A program made the translations under genes and the position numbers. Positions 23,489 to 35,276 of a DNA stretch of 64,000 nt are shown one piece after another. The notes below the pieces were generated by a model, which was given only the letters and a program-made list of their open reading frames with translations, made no database searches and was not told the DNA's origin. Numbering within the stretch: the first letter of the stretch is position 1; each line of letters begins with the position of its first letter. The stretch is from Adiantum capillus-veneris. Taxonomy: Eukaryota; Streptophyta; Polypodiopsida; Polypodiales; Pteridaceae. The stretch spans positions 71,824,799 to 71,888,798 of the forward strand of contig CM043952.1 in the NCBI GenBank assembly GCA_014529385.2. The letters are read 5' to 3'.

Positions 23489-24412
23489 TGTTGGAGCCCC
23501 ATAATTGGTCCAACTGTTGTAATGAGCCCATTTGTAAAGCATATCAAATTCCATTTTTTATGTCAAAGACGTCTTATCAGTTTGATCCATTCGTCTGGAT
23601 TATGTAAATATTAGTCAGTTAGTCAGGACTCAGATTTATTCCCACTTTTGTAATCATGAGCAAGAGAACCCCATGTACATTTTTTGAGCTAAGGTGACTA
23701 AAGTATAAAAGTCACCTTAGAACCATTTTTTGAATAACATTTGAATTAATCCTGTGTCGTACGAGTCTGAGAGAGAGAGAGAGAGAGAGAGAGTCTTATC
23801 CTCTTCGCTACGCACTGCTCCCTCACTGGATTCACGACGCGACCACACCACCGCGATAGTCTCTCCGAGAGCTACGCGCCCACGCCAGGCATTCGCCGTT
23901 TTGAGTTGATCGCGATCGATTCTTCCTCGAGCTTGTTTTGCTTGTAAGTAGCACAAACGGTGTCTGTTTTCAATAATCAAGTGCTTCATGGAATGAGAAA
24001 GAGATTACCTAAACATAGATACTGATAAAATTAAGTTTCGCCCACTTTTGGATTATGACTTGTTGGTCTATCGTGACAGCATTCGAGATAGCTAGGGTTC
24101 AAATCTGGTGAGATTCCACTTATAGGTAAGTATGTCCTAGTGAGAGGATGGTGCCTAGTAAGTTTGATGCGATTCTGAGTTCATTGGACGTGTAAACTGT
24201 GTTGTGAGAGTTAAGGGATAGGGTAGGTTGCATTCTACCAGGGTTAGTGATTGATGCATCATAAAAGTGTGTATGTGTAGATTGGTCTCAGCCTGACAAG
24301 CTAACGAGATTTCCTACGTGCACCTACGGGTTAGTCGTGTCATCGAATGATAAGTATGTTGTCTGTGTCGTGCTCGTGAGTATGAACAGGGGAGTAGTTA
24401 AGCCCTAAAACA
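23489..24412 (+). repeat. 5' LTR of element D
   Basis: Starts TGTTGGAGCCCC and ends CCCTAAAACA. It carries the TATA/inverted-repeat unit, a (GA)n tract and a half palindrome (GGTCTATCGTGACA near 24065). Repeated at 44577-45503 and 61523-62491. Confidence 0.93.
23690..23719 (+). promoter_or_regulatory. TATA box inside a 10-bp inverted repeat
   Basis: TAAGGTGACT at 23690-23699 and AGTCACCTTA at 23710-23719 are perfect inverted copies; the 10-base spacer holds TATAAA. The same unit is present unchanged at 44775-44804 and 61721-61750. Confidence 0.7.
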
Positions 24413-24413
24413 A

Positions 24414-24433
24414 TGTCGCCGCTGCCGGGGACA
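24414..24433 (+). other. Primer binding site of D (Asp type)
   Basis: TGTCGCCGCTGCCGGGGACA, one base past the LTR end. It differs at two positions from the tRNA-Asp type site TGGCGCCGTTGCCGGGGA used by Athila-like elements. Confidence 0.75.
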
Positions 24434-26089
24434 GAAGACCTTAAGTAGGGAGATCTACGTCACTCGTGTGATGGTTAGCTTACTTTAGTTTTGACTAGAG
24501 AGAGCTTAAACTTTTAGAACAAGATCCAGGATAGAGTATCCTAAGGTCTAGTGGATAGCCAGGAAGCCTGTGTCTTGCCGAGGGTCTGCGACTAGTTAGA
24601 TTTAGTTAAATAGGATAATGAGGAGTTATGGTTTTTGGTTTTGAGTGCTTGTTATACTTGTGAAGAAATAGAGTAGAAAAACGTTGTAAAACCGCAAAAA
24701 ACAAACAAAAAGAAGAAACAATAAGGCTGTTTGCGTGCCTTGAAAGCAAAACCCACCTCATATACGCTTGAAAGGGGTGAAAAGAGTCGACATTGAAAGT
24801 TATGATTCAACACTCAAGAAAACATAAAAACTGTGACCAAAACCAACAAAAGAAAAAAAAAAAAAAAAGGAAACATGTGATTGTCATAAGGAAACACTAA
24901 GTGAACCTAAAAGAGGCCAAGATGAGATATAACCATTAGCCAAGGGTAAACTGACTGTGTCATGAGGTATGACTGATGTGCACAAGTTTAAGATGCAGTG
25001 TCATCAAATTTGCATCACTTCAAGTGCAATGGAGTTGTGAATTGTCAGAGAAAAGTGAAATTTTTGAAGTTCTTGAGTTTGAGGTCAAAATAAGTCCAAA
25101 CTTCACAAAACTTGGGGGATAGACTTGTATGGGCACAGGGAATAAGACTATGCAAAAACAGACAAAAAATTGAGTCCTTATTGCTCACTGCCTGGTCTAT
25201 CGCGATAGACTGGTGAAGGTGGTGTTTGTCTAGCAACAAGCAAAAAACCCTTACACCACAAGCTTAACACATCAATACAAGGGTACTCACAAAAATTGAG
25301 TGAATTTGAACACCAATTTTGACCCCAAAACTTCAAAACTGGTGTTTGGAGTCTGGATTCAGAGACAAGGGCAAGAAGTCTTTGACCAGATGTCCAAACA
25401 GTGCCAAAATTGGTCAATGTACTACACAAGGGGAGACTAAACTAACTGTGGGGAAAACTTTGGAAAAAAAGCTGAAAATGAAGAAAGAGCTCAGTCTATC
25501 GCGATAGACCAAGGAACTTTCTGCTGGGGAACTTTTCTTTCAAATTTTTCCTAGGGAGAGCTTTATCAGGGCCTAAATAGCAGACACACCAAAATTCAAG
25601 GCATTTAGATCACTAAAGGTCAATCTGAGGGTCAGATAGAGAATCAAGCTCTGACTGAAATACTAAAAGGGGACCAAAACCCAACCCAAGTGTCCAAACT
25701 TCACAAAACTTGAGGGATAGGATATAGAGGGTAACTGGAACCCAAGGGTAAAGTCACAATTTTGAACTGACTTGTGCTGAGCAAACTGTCAGTCTATCGC
25801 GATAGACTAAGGAAGTAGTGAGTCAGACATTTTTTGCATTTTGTGACTATACTGCTAGAACATACTCTCTATATAGATCCCAGCCATCATTTCATCATTG
25901 AAATTGGACCACCAGAAGACTGACTAAGTGGTTGTTGTATATACTTGAAAGATTTTTTGGTAATTCAGGGAAAACACTTGTGAATAGACTAACCATCCTT
26001 GTGTAGATCACAGAAGGAGGTCGTCACAAATCTATACAGGAAGAAGGAGTCTAGGTAAGCTTTAAGTTTGCAACAAAACTTTCATTCTT
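24434..26089 (+). other. Leader of element D with periodic palindromes
   Basis: 1.65 kb without a credible ORF. It contains three perfect 16-bp palindromes GTCTATCGCGATAGAC at 25195-25210, 25494-25509 and 25792-25807, 299 and 298 bases apart. The sequence between them looks like diverged ~300-bp repeats: the segment TCCAAACTTCACAAAACTT occurs near 25096 and again near 25692. A poly-A tract lies at 24850-24867. Confidence 0.8.
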
Positions 26090-29000
26090 ATGTATTTGAG
26101 GTCAGGAGCCTTTGTTAAGTCGGGAGCTAAAAGTGTCAAAAGTCAAGTTAGCACCACGTCCACAGAAGAGAGTGTAACTCAGAGGAGACTAGACCCATTG
26201 GCACCAATCATTGAAGAGGGAAGTGATACTGACACTTCGTCAGAAAAGTCCTTCTTCATGATGGGGAGTCAACAACCAGTAGGTTTCAACGGTGAAGGAC
26301 CAATGCCAGGGGGGAGCACCTCCCTACATCCTTTAAATGAAACCAAGTTCACTATAATCTTCTTGAAGGGAACTAACTCGAGGGAAGCCCTAGTCTATTC
26401 TGACTATCAGGGACGCAATTGTATCTGTATTGAAGAAAGACCGGCTCAGAGACTAGAGATAATTCGAGTCTATGATGATGGAGACAGATTCAGAGACGAA
26501 AAGGGAAACCACTATCTGATAGTAAGTAACCCTAAGGATTACAACAGATATGGGGATAACGTGGCCAAAGGGAAAATGGTTTCAGAAACCCAAGAACCGC
26601 CTCCTAACATTGATCGACCTGGAGCGCCTTTTATGTATGATAAGAAAACAACCAGAGTCCCAACCTATAATGAGAATGTAGGGATTTACAAGCATGAAAG
26701 CGAAGGAATAGTCTCTTACTTTTAATGCAAGGAACCCTACCCGAATGAATTAAGCAAAGACAAGGTTCTTTACTTATTTTCTTATGAAACTGCTATGGGG
26801 AAGGATATTGTTTTTGTTGACAGATATAGGCGAGAATACAAACGTATTCTCCCAGAAGAGGTTGAAAAGGCTACAGTTCCGGGAGCATCTACCTATGGCC
26901 CCGATGAGGTACCAAGAGCCACCTACTCCCCTAGCAAGTCGACTAATCCCTTTTCAGAAGAGTATGATGCTACCTCACATTCTACCCGACCACCGACGAC
27001 CAACTACCAGGACCAACTAGCTACTCAACCATCACTGCAGGCATGTATTCGGCAGAGTGCTACATTAGAACAAGACCAAACCCGAGAGGGTTATCAAACC
27101 ACACGAGGGTTAAGGGATTTACAAGAACCACCACTCTATGCACAGTATCAAGGAGAGAGTAAGCCCAAGACTCAGGGGTCAACTAAGCTTGGAAGAACAC
27201 CCCGAGAACGAGTTCGGAGAGATAAACCATCTCTCTAGAGAGCTGTTAGAAATTATGGATTAGGAGCACCATTGGGAGAAGAACCTGGCCACTACAGAAG
27301 ACCAGAGGAGGTATATCGACTAGGATGGGGAGATCCCATGATGAGATTTGGAGACCATCGTAAAATTAGACGTTCTCAAGTGCAAAAATGGGTAAACAAG
27401 AAATATACGGGAAGCAAGGATCCAAGAGATCATGTAGCAGCCTTTGTGCGTGTAATTAGAGCTGAAGAGGTGCTAGACTTTCCTACCCAATTTGCAGGAT
27501 TCGGTTTAACCTTAGAGGATGATGCGGCTACATGGTTTGACTCGGTGGAGAGAAGAGACTTTGAGTCTATCGAGGAATTTTCACAAAGGGGGATAGCTCA
27601 TAATACCGTCTCGCAAATCCATAAATTCAAATAGAAAGATGGAGAGTCCGCACAAAAGGCCGCCCTCCGATTAAAAAGTTATGTTAAGTTCTGTCCTGTG
27701 GAAGAACTACCAACTCAGTCCAGACTTATGCTTATATTTATACAAGGACTATGTGGAACAACTGCCAACTCAGTCCAGACTTATGCTTATATTTATACAA
27801 GGACTAAGGAATGCAGATCTTCAAAAGGACTTACATATGAAAAGGAGCACTACGTTGAATGATTTGACCAAGGAAGCGCTATACCATGTGGACAATTGTG
27901 CGGTCGACAAAGAGGGTGAGTTCAAGGATCTTGACGATGATTCTTCCTCACAACAAAGCGGGAGCAAGTCTGCTAAGACAACACTCAAGGGGGAAGTAGC
28001 GGTAAGCCAAGAGCAGCTTGTAGAGGAAGTGCTTAAAAAGATTAACTTGTATTCCAAACCACAAGCTAAACAACCAAAATGGTGTGCGATTGAACAAAAA
28101 TGGACAAACCATGGAATAGAGGAGTGTTATTATAACAAGGGATATGTGAGAGAACGACCATATGCTCCACAAGCTCAGGCGACATCTCCTCAAGTCCAAC
28201 CGATGCCTAGATATCAGACTGGAAACCTACCAGGACCTGTAGGTGCAGCAAGACCACAACCAGTGTTGGGACAACAACCACCCCTACCAGGATTACGACC
28301 AGTCGGCATAAGATACACACCCACAGTAACTGAGTTGGACGAGAAGGCTTTGGTACCTATGCATGCATACTACGACGATCCCAATGGATATGTGGCAAAA
28401 TCTGTCTATTATCCACAGGACGAACCCTCTACAGCAAAACCATGGAGCATGATAGGAAATACAGGACCACCAAGTGCTGCATAGGCAGCGGGAGAAGGAC
28501 GATATAGCCTGGATGAAAGAACACTGTTGTTCATAGCCAACGGAGGCATGAGCGGGCAAAGAATTGCGCACCAACAAAGAGGAGTTCCAGGAGCACCTCA
28601 ACAACCTAAAGGACCATGCTACAAGTGTGGAGGAGACCATTGGCTAAGGGATTGCCCTCATGACGAAATCATTAGGGTCAACGCATATTGCACGGAGTGT
28701 GGAATTACTGACTTGATCCATGATTGCCCTAAAAACCCGAGCAAAGGAGCAAAAACTACCTTGAATATGCTGGGAGCACTACCGTCCAGAGGAGGGTCAG
28801 AAAACGAAACTCCGATTCCTGTTAAGGTCTTGACGAGAGCTCAAGCAAAGAAAAATGACAATCAGCCAAAGAGTAATGATGAAAATCAAGAAGAAATCAA
28901 GACTGACAAGTCTAGTGTCAGTCGTGATAATCCTTGGAAAGAACGAAGAGCGAAAATGAAAGCTAGACGTGAGCGAAAACAAAAAGATGTACAAGCTGAG

Positions 29001-29594
29001 CTAACGATAGCTCGAGAACAACTTAAACAGCAAAGAGAGTCCGACTCTCTAAAATCAACGGAAGGACCAAAGAGTGCAAGCTCAGGAGGGTCGGTATTGG
29101 TAGATAAGATCAATGAACCCTTAGATGCAATCTTGGAAGCATATGAAGCAAGATTTAAGAACAGACAGACCCTAGAGCAAAGGTGGATGACATATCCATA
29201 TCCAGAGATAGAAAAACAGAGACTAGAGATGTGCAAACAGCTGATTGAAACTGCACAAGCTTTACTGGAGCCTCCACCTATGGAAGTGGGAGATAGAGTA
29301 ATCAAACCACCAAACCATGAAACACCTCACAAAACCAAACAAAGGATACCCGACAAGATAGAAAACATTAAATCCTTGCCGGATATAGAGGATGCAAAAG
29401 ACGTACCTAATAGCACTGATGAATCACTGAAAGATTTTCCACCATATTCGCCTATTGTGAAAGAAAATTGGCATGAAGAGCTATGGGAAATGGTGCGAAA
29501 AGCTCAAGAAAAATATGAGACAAAAACAGTCGAGTCAGTGCCTTTCTCGGAGCTGAACTTGAATAAGACTCCATGGGATTTGGACGTTAAATAA
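26090..29594 (+). pseudogene. Element D gag
   Basis: Starts at ATG 26090 with MYLRSG, the same start style as the ORF of element G. One frame runs to 27660 with in-frame stops at 26723, 27236 and 27632; the capsid-like part is 27272-27634 (KYTGSKDPRDHVAAF, WFDSVE). A 55-bp tandem duplication (27697-27806) shifts the frame. Then 27681-29594 continues, with a stop at 28482, through a CCHC knuckle (CYKCGGDHWLRDC near 28617) and a second cysteine motif (CTECGITDLIHDC), then a long charged helical tail rich in Lys, Arg and Glu. Binds RNA and forms particles in live relatives; here dead. Confidence 0.8.
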
Positions 29595-31540
29595 TTTCAA
29601 GGGGATAATGGTTCAGTTGCATCCGAAGATAGCAGACCACAATCTCTCAGAACTTTGCCATCATATATGGGGGACTATGAGGCAAGATCAAAAATTCGAA
29701 GAGTACCTTCTCAGAGAATAGGCGGTTCAAATCAATTGGACACTAAAATCCTGACAGACTTGTTGACCACTCCGGTCAACTGTACAATCACATTGGCAGA
29801 ATTGTTGAAAATTAGGCCAAGCATGTGGATGGAAGTGGGCAAATGTCTTGAAAAATTTGGCATAAGGACGCCTCTTAAGTTCTTCGAAACCGAGCTTAAT
29901 GACACAGAACCGAAGAAATTCAACACTAGACCAATGCCACTCAACAAGGTAGGAGAGTATTGTGAGGGTGAAGACGGCAACACGACCCTACCAGTTGAGT
30001 ATAATGGCATAGAAACTAAGGCAATACTTGATAGTGGAGCTGACATTGCCATTGCGACCAAATTGCTATGGGAAAAATGGAGAAAACCAGCAATACGAAC
30101 AACCAGAATGAAATTGCAACTGGCGGATGGGCACATAGAAAGGCCTATAGGATTGCTTGAGGCAATCATGGTATCTTCCTGTGGCATAGAGTACGAACAT
30201 ACCTTTGCCATAGTAGATTTCGGAAAGAAGAACAACTATGAAATTATCCTTGGTAGGCCGTTCATGAGGCAACTCAAAATGGTGCAGGACTGGGGGTATG
30301 ATTATTTGTATCTAAGACATGTTGAAACTACTACACGCGTAAACATGAAAAATCATAGCTACCATAATGTCACGAGAACCCCTGTGGAAGAATTTGACTC
30401 AACCACCATTAGTGGATCAGAAGTCCGAGCGTGGCTTTGTAAGAAAAAAGAGATATGGATGTGTGGGGCATCTCAATGTAGTGAATTTGACCATGATGAA
30501 AGGACACTAGAGAGGGTCTTGGAAGACGATGCCTATATATGAGAACCTTTTCCTGAAGAGAAGCTCGAACCCCTAGAATGCTCTCAAATTTTAGCTACAT
30601 TGGATGTATGCGTCAATGAAGTCACTCCCACCAAATTTTGGGATGAGAATGGCTACGATATCATACCATACTACATGTTGAGAAAAATTGTGGAGGAGGA
30701 CAAGGACGAGGTAGATACTGAGAATACGAGGATCCATAAAACAGAAACGAAACTTGAGATTAAGATAGTGGGCTATGTAGATATCCCCACTAAAGAAATC
30801 AAGCAAGAAGGAGAAGAATTTTATGATTCTTCTGATCAAAGTGAAAACAAGGATAACGCTGATGATGAGAAGTCTAAAAATACAGAGGGAGACAACAATC
30901 AAGATCAAGACAATGACGTCTTCTACAATTTCCCAAACCAAAATGAGAGACGTCAAAAAAGATACAAGAGTTAATGACACCACATCAGTACACCAACCAG
31001 GTTGAGACCCATGCCGGAGTTTGAGGGTAAGACACATTTCCTTATGAACACTCATGCTGTTGATTGTGCTAAGGATAAAATGTCTGGAAGATTTCTTAAG
31101 GTTGCTAAAGACTCAGGATTTAAGTCCAGACTGTTGAAACCTAAGAAAACCAGCAAACCAAAAAAAAGAGTTCCAACAGAAAAAATGAATGTCTATGGTA
31201 GTCCAATTATGACGAAAATTGAACGGAAAACGAGATACAATGAGTGGAAACAAAAAATTAAAAATGTATGGACAATTGAAATGAAAAGTAGCGATGGAAC
31301 GAACGCTAATGATGGGAGTAAAAAGATAGATGTACCTCCTCACTATTGTAAGTACACCATTCAGGAAAGAAGATTAGTGGTTCAACAACCAATGAGGGAG
31401 CCTAAATCAAACGAGTCCTACGACATGCTAGAGAGCGCCAAGAAAATAGACTTAGCAGAGCCAGGAGAAAATCCGCGACCTGCTTACATTGCCACAGATC
31501 TAGGTCGAGAAGAGGAGGACTTACTGATCAAAACACTTAA
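29595..31540 (+). pseudogene. Element D aspartic protease and linker
   Basis: Same frame as gag, separated by TAA at 29592. The protease active site AILDSGADIAIA is intact (D-S-G-A at 30030-30041), with a downstream IILGRPF motif. After a TGA at 30540 comes an acidic linker to 30974, another stop, then the pre-RT segment ending LIKTLK near 31540, where a 1-base insertion moves the frame into RT. Confidence 0.8.
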
Positions 31541-32900
31541 AGGAATTTCGAGATGTATTTGCCTGGTCGTACAGAGATTTGAAGGGAGTGGATCCTAACA
31601 TTTGTGAACATTCAATCCCTCTGAAGTTTGATGCAAAGCCAAGCAAACAACATCCATACACGTACAATGAGACATTCGTCAAAAGGATAAAAGAGGAGAT
31701 AGACAAACTAATGGAGACTGAATTTATTTATGAGATAGAACACACGGACTGGGTGTCCCCGATAGTGGTGGTACCTAAGAAAAACGGGAAATTACGAGTG
31801 TGTGTAAATCTCAAGAAGGTAAACGCAGCAACTATAAGAGACAACTACCCTCTACCTATCACTGAACACGTCCTGGAACGAGTGGCTGGCAAGCAAGCCT
31901 ATAGCTTTATGGACGGATTCTCTGGTTATAACCAATTGGAAGTCAAACTAGAAGATCAATACAAAACAGCATTTGCAACAGAATGGGGCATATATGCATT
32001 TAGGGTAATGCCATTTGGCTTGACCAATGCTCCAGCCACATTTCAAAGTTTAATGACACACGCTTTTAAAGAATACTTGCAAAAATTCTTGGATATTTAC
32101 ATGGACAACTTGTGTGTCTATTCTCTATTGAGAGAAGACCATATAGATCATCTGAGAAAGGTATTCGAAAAATGCAGAACGTATAGGATTTTCCTCAACC
32201 CAAAAAAATGCGTATTCATGGTACGACAAGGTAAAATATTAGGCCACATAGTGTCGGCTAATGGAATTACCACTGATGAAGACAAGGTGAAGGTGATCAT
32301 AGAATTTCCAAGACCAAACACTGTATGAGAGGTACAATCATTTATGGGACATTGTGGATACTATCGACGTTTTATCTACATGTACGCTGTAATAGCAAAA
32401 CCCTTGTATAGTCTAATCACGCTCTTCATTTGGACAAATGAATGTGAGGAGTCATTCCATGAATTAAAAGATGCATTGGTATCTGCACCAATTCTAAAAG
32501 CACCACATTGGTCAAAGATCTTCCATGTACATGTAGATGCTTCAGCATTTGCAATAGGCTGTATACTAGCACAACCAGATGAGGGAAAGACGGATTTTCC
32601 AATCAGTTATGCTAGTAGACATGCAACTCAACAGTGCAGAAAAGAATTATACTACCACTGAAAGAGAAGGATTGGGTATGATATATGCCGTAAAGAAACT
32701 TCGGCATTACTTACTCACAAACAAATTCACATTCTTTGTGGATCATCAGGCACTCTTATACTTAGTAAACAAACCTTGCAACACGGGACGAATTGTAAGA
32801 TGGTTCATTGTGTTGCTGGAGTTTGATTTTACGGTAGTGGTTAAGAAAGGAAAAACTCATCAAAGAGCAGACCACCTTTCTCGATTACTACATGGTGAAA
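31535..32900 (+). pseudogene. Element D reverse transcriptase and RNase H
   Basis: RT runs from DPNICEHSIPL through PIVVVPKKNGKLRVCV, a palm FGLTNAPATFQ and the active site, which reads YMDN (32098-32109) rather than YMDD. A TGA at 32326 looks like a CGA codon turned to stop. RNase H follows after a frameshift near 32645, with [19 protein letters not shown] and [14 protein letters not shown], ending at ADHLSRLL. No second, archaeal-type RNase H is visible here, unlike element C. Confidence 0.85.
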
Positions 32901-33849
32901 AAGCTACCGGAGTAGATGATGATCTCCTAGACGCATACCTGTTTAATATAGAGATGGTACTGAAACGGTCAGAGCAAATTATTCCGTTGCTGACATATGG
33001 AATAAATATTGACGACAAACACACGGTGGAAGACATTAGACAAGCACGAAATTACACAATCCTTGTGGGAAGAATGTACCATCATGGAAACGATGGGATT
33101 CTAAGATTGTGTATAGGCCCAGAGGAGTACGAAGCGTATCTAGAGGAGGCCCACACACAAACAGGGGGATTCCATAGAGGAAATCAAATGATGTATGCAC
33201 AATTAAGAAGACTTGGAGTGTATTGGCCAGGAATGGCAGGCGATGTAGCCAATTACATCAAGAAATGTGACTTTTGCACATCCAATAACACTGTGGATTA
33301 TGCCACATTATACCAAGTGACAGTAGCACCCTCATGGAGTCATGCTATTGTGGATTATTTGACTAATAAGGAGCTACCAGGAGATTGGTCTAAAGCCAGA
33401 CAAAAGGCTTTACAAATCGAAGCGAATAGGTATACCATCATTAGTGACCAATTGTATAAAAGAGGAACTGATGACCAGCTAAGGTTAGTTCCTCATGAAA
33501 ATGACTACTTTCCATTATTGGAACAGGCTCATGCAGGCATAGCAGATGGTCATTTTTCAGCAGAGAGAACCGTAAAAATCATTATGGTTGCAGGGATTTG
33601 GTGGCCGACCATGATTCAAGATGCAGCAGAATTCGTGACAAGGTGTGATGAATGTCAACGCACTAAGGTACCAGTTAAAAGAGACGAAATGCCTTTAAGA
33701 CCAATGATGAGTGCTCGAGCATTCGCTAAATGGGGATTGGACTTTGTTGGTCCTATCACTCCACCAACGTATCATTCACAAGCACAATATATCATAGTGG
33801 CCATGGACTACATGACCAAATGGGTGGAAGCAAAAGCCACAACGAAATT
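32901..33849 (+). pseudogene. Element D integrase with two zinc domains, interrupted
   Basis: Two complete HHCC modules in tandem: the first near 33155-33280 (H-x5-H then CDFC, with YWPGM), the second near 33528-33660 (H-x6-H then CDEC, with WWPTM). Usually there is one. The core begins KWGLDFVGP and runs to [11 protein letters not shown], where element G interrupts it. The rest of the core, including the second Asp and the Glu of the catalytic triad, is missing; the C-terminal part resumes at 36729. Confidence 0.85.
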
Positions 33850-33911
33850 TTTTTTTTTTTGGTGAGTATAAAGCTTTATATGTACATTCCCTAAGATTGG
33901 TGATTGAGAGG

Positions 33912-34376
33912 TCACTGAAAAAGGTTGAGAGGGAAGCAAGTGAATAATGGATGTCCACAAATACTCCCCCCTTCCTTGGGTAGATCATACCGTTTGAAAT
34001 GAGCTTGCCACCCTTTGAAACCAATTGTTCCAGTTGGTAATAGGTGAGGATTGTTTTCTATTACCCTAGGTGCCTCGTCAAGTTGCAAGGGTGGTAAGGT
34101 ACTCTCCCAGGATCGACCTTGAAAAGGTTCATCAGGTGATTCTTGAACACTGGGAGGTGTGGATTCTTTTGTAGCTTCATGGAGGTCCACTACTATAGAT
34201 GGAGACTGTGTAGAAGCTTTTACCTCTATGGATGTATTACATGAGGAGCTCGAAGCTTCATGGGACTCCCCCCTTCCTGAGCTAGGTGGAACAAATCGTT
34301 CTTTCTTTGGTACCCAAACTAGCTCGGGAGCGGGTGTGTAGCATTCTGTGATTTTTTTCTTTCCACAATCATTGAT
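33912..34376 (-). pseudogene. Element G ORF, C-terminal continuation
   Basis: Follows the stop of the main ORF at 34377. It reads PAPELVWVPKKERFVPP, another W-V-P-K motif, then an acidic/Ser-rich part and WQAHFKRYDLPKEGG, ending just past the PPT. Probably once joined to the upstream ORF. Unknown function. Confidence 0.45.
33961..33977 (-). other. Polypurine tract of element G
   Basis: Minus strand AAGGAAGGGGGGAGTAT, then TTG TGGACATCC, the possible LTR start. Confidence 0.55.
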
Positions 34377-35198
34377 TCATTTTGGAGCTACGGGATTGGG
34401 CTCACTTGGGTCAGGCGTTAGGTAAGAGCACAATCTACGTTTTGGCACCCAGATTTGATCATTTCCTTGATAGTAGCCTTGGGCTTCCAATAGTCGTTTA
34501 GGGATCCATCGCAACATTTTCTTACTTTTCTTGGAGCGAGTGGTACGTTTCTTACAAGGCTTCTGTTTTTTAGCACTAGCTATGGTCACTAAAGAAGCTT
34601 TAGGGACCCACTTGTATGTTTTCTTCGTTACATTAGGATGAGTCTTGTCGGAAGCGATATGCATTGCTTGTAGCATATTTAAGGGTATAGGCATTTTAAC
34701 CCCCTCAGGTGTTACCCAGGTCGTCCCCCTATTTCCCCAAGTGTCTATGGTTGATGCTAGGTGGACCCAATCCACATTGTCCGAATCAGTCATCCCAGGT
34801 AGGATATCCATATGGACACTCTTTGGGGCTGTGGGGTCCACGTGCGATGTGAAAGGAGAGTCCACTTCCCCACCCCCTTCGTGTGCTTCATTTGTATCAA
34901 GTTCCGAGCGAGTAGCTCTACCTAATGTTTCCATGAAACAGCTAAACATACTAGTACTAGGCTGTGGAGCTTCGGGAGGTGCATGGCCTTCTCTCTCAGT
35001 GTTTTGGGTAGGGTATGCTTCCATGATTTCTGAGTCGGAGGAGGAATCACTAGCGGCTATTTTAGGGTCTTGGGTGGTGCTACCTTGTGTCTCCGCTGAG
35101 GGTCTAGAGCTTATCGTGGATGGGTAATGGCTGTTCGTATGAACAGAGGCACTACCAATGTGATTGTGCTCTAACACTCGTCCAGAGCGTAAGTGCAT
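34377..35198 (-). CDS. Element G protein with W-V/I-P-K repeats, 273 aa
   Basis: Start taken at ATG 35198 (MHLRSG), although the frame is open further up without ATG. The MHLRSG start matches the MYLRSG start of D gag and the ORF sits where gag would, so it may derive from a gag N-terminus. The middle is Ser/Thr/Pro/Glu-rich and probably disordered. The C-terminal third is very basic (KKQKPCKKRTTRSKKSKK) and has repeated Trp motifs: KWVPK, RWIPKR, IWVPKR. The D segment at 37031-38311 has comparable WVRR/WIRR repeats. No enzyme motif. Function unknown. Confidence 0.5.
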   Translation of the reverse strand: MHLRSGRVLEHNHIGSASVHTNSHYPSTISSRPSAETQGSTTQDPKIAASDSSSDSEIMEAYPTQNTEREGHAPPEAPQPSTSMFSCFMETLGRATRSELDTNEAHEGGGEVDSPFTSHVDPTAPKSVHMDILPGMTDSDNVDWVHLASTIDTWGNRGTTWVTPEGVKMPIPLNMLQAMHIASDKTHPNVTKKTYKWVPKASLVTIASAKKQKPCKKRTTRSKKSKKMLRWIPKRLLEAQGYYQGNDQIWVPKRRLCSYLTPDPSEPNPVAPK

Positions 35199-35276
35199 GT
35201 GCTTTTGATACCCTAAGGTGTCAGTGAGTGCCCGTGAAGGCTGCTCACCTAGTATTTTTGGGTGTTTGCAACCCAA

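Larger units (their letters stand above)
18432..25950. repeat. Large duplication, copy 1
   Basis: Near-identical in order to 46639-64000 once the C insertion and three deletions are set aside: decayed B, its flank, GA tracts, the D 5' flank, D LTR, PBS and leader. Right limit beyond 25950 cannot be seen because copy 2 runs off the window. Confidence 0.85.

Noticed and set aside
22946-23607. Arg-Glu and Ser-Leu repeat frames
   Set aside because: Translations of (GA)n tracts, changing length between the two duplicated copies.
25195-25807. CRISPR-like array of short repeats
   Set aside because: Repeat units are 16 bases with ~283-base spacers in a plant retroelement; nothing else fits CRISPR.
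33850-33960. Complete left LTR of element G
   Set aside because: Only about 105 bases remain and similarity to the right LTR start is limited to a few bases, so an LTR pair cannot be claimed.
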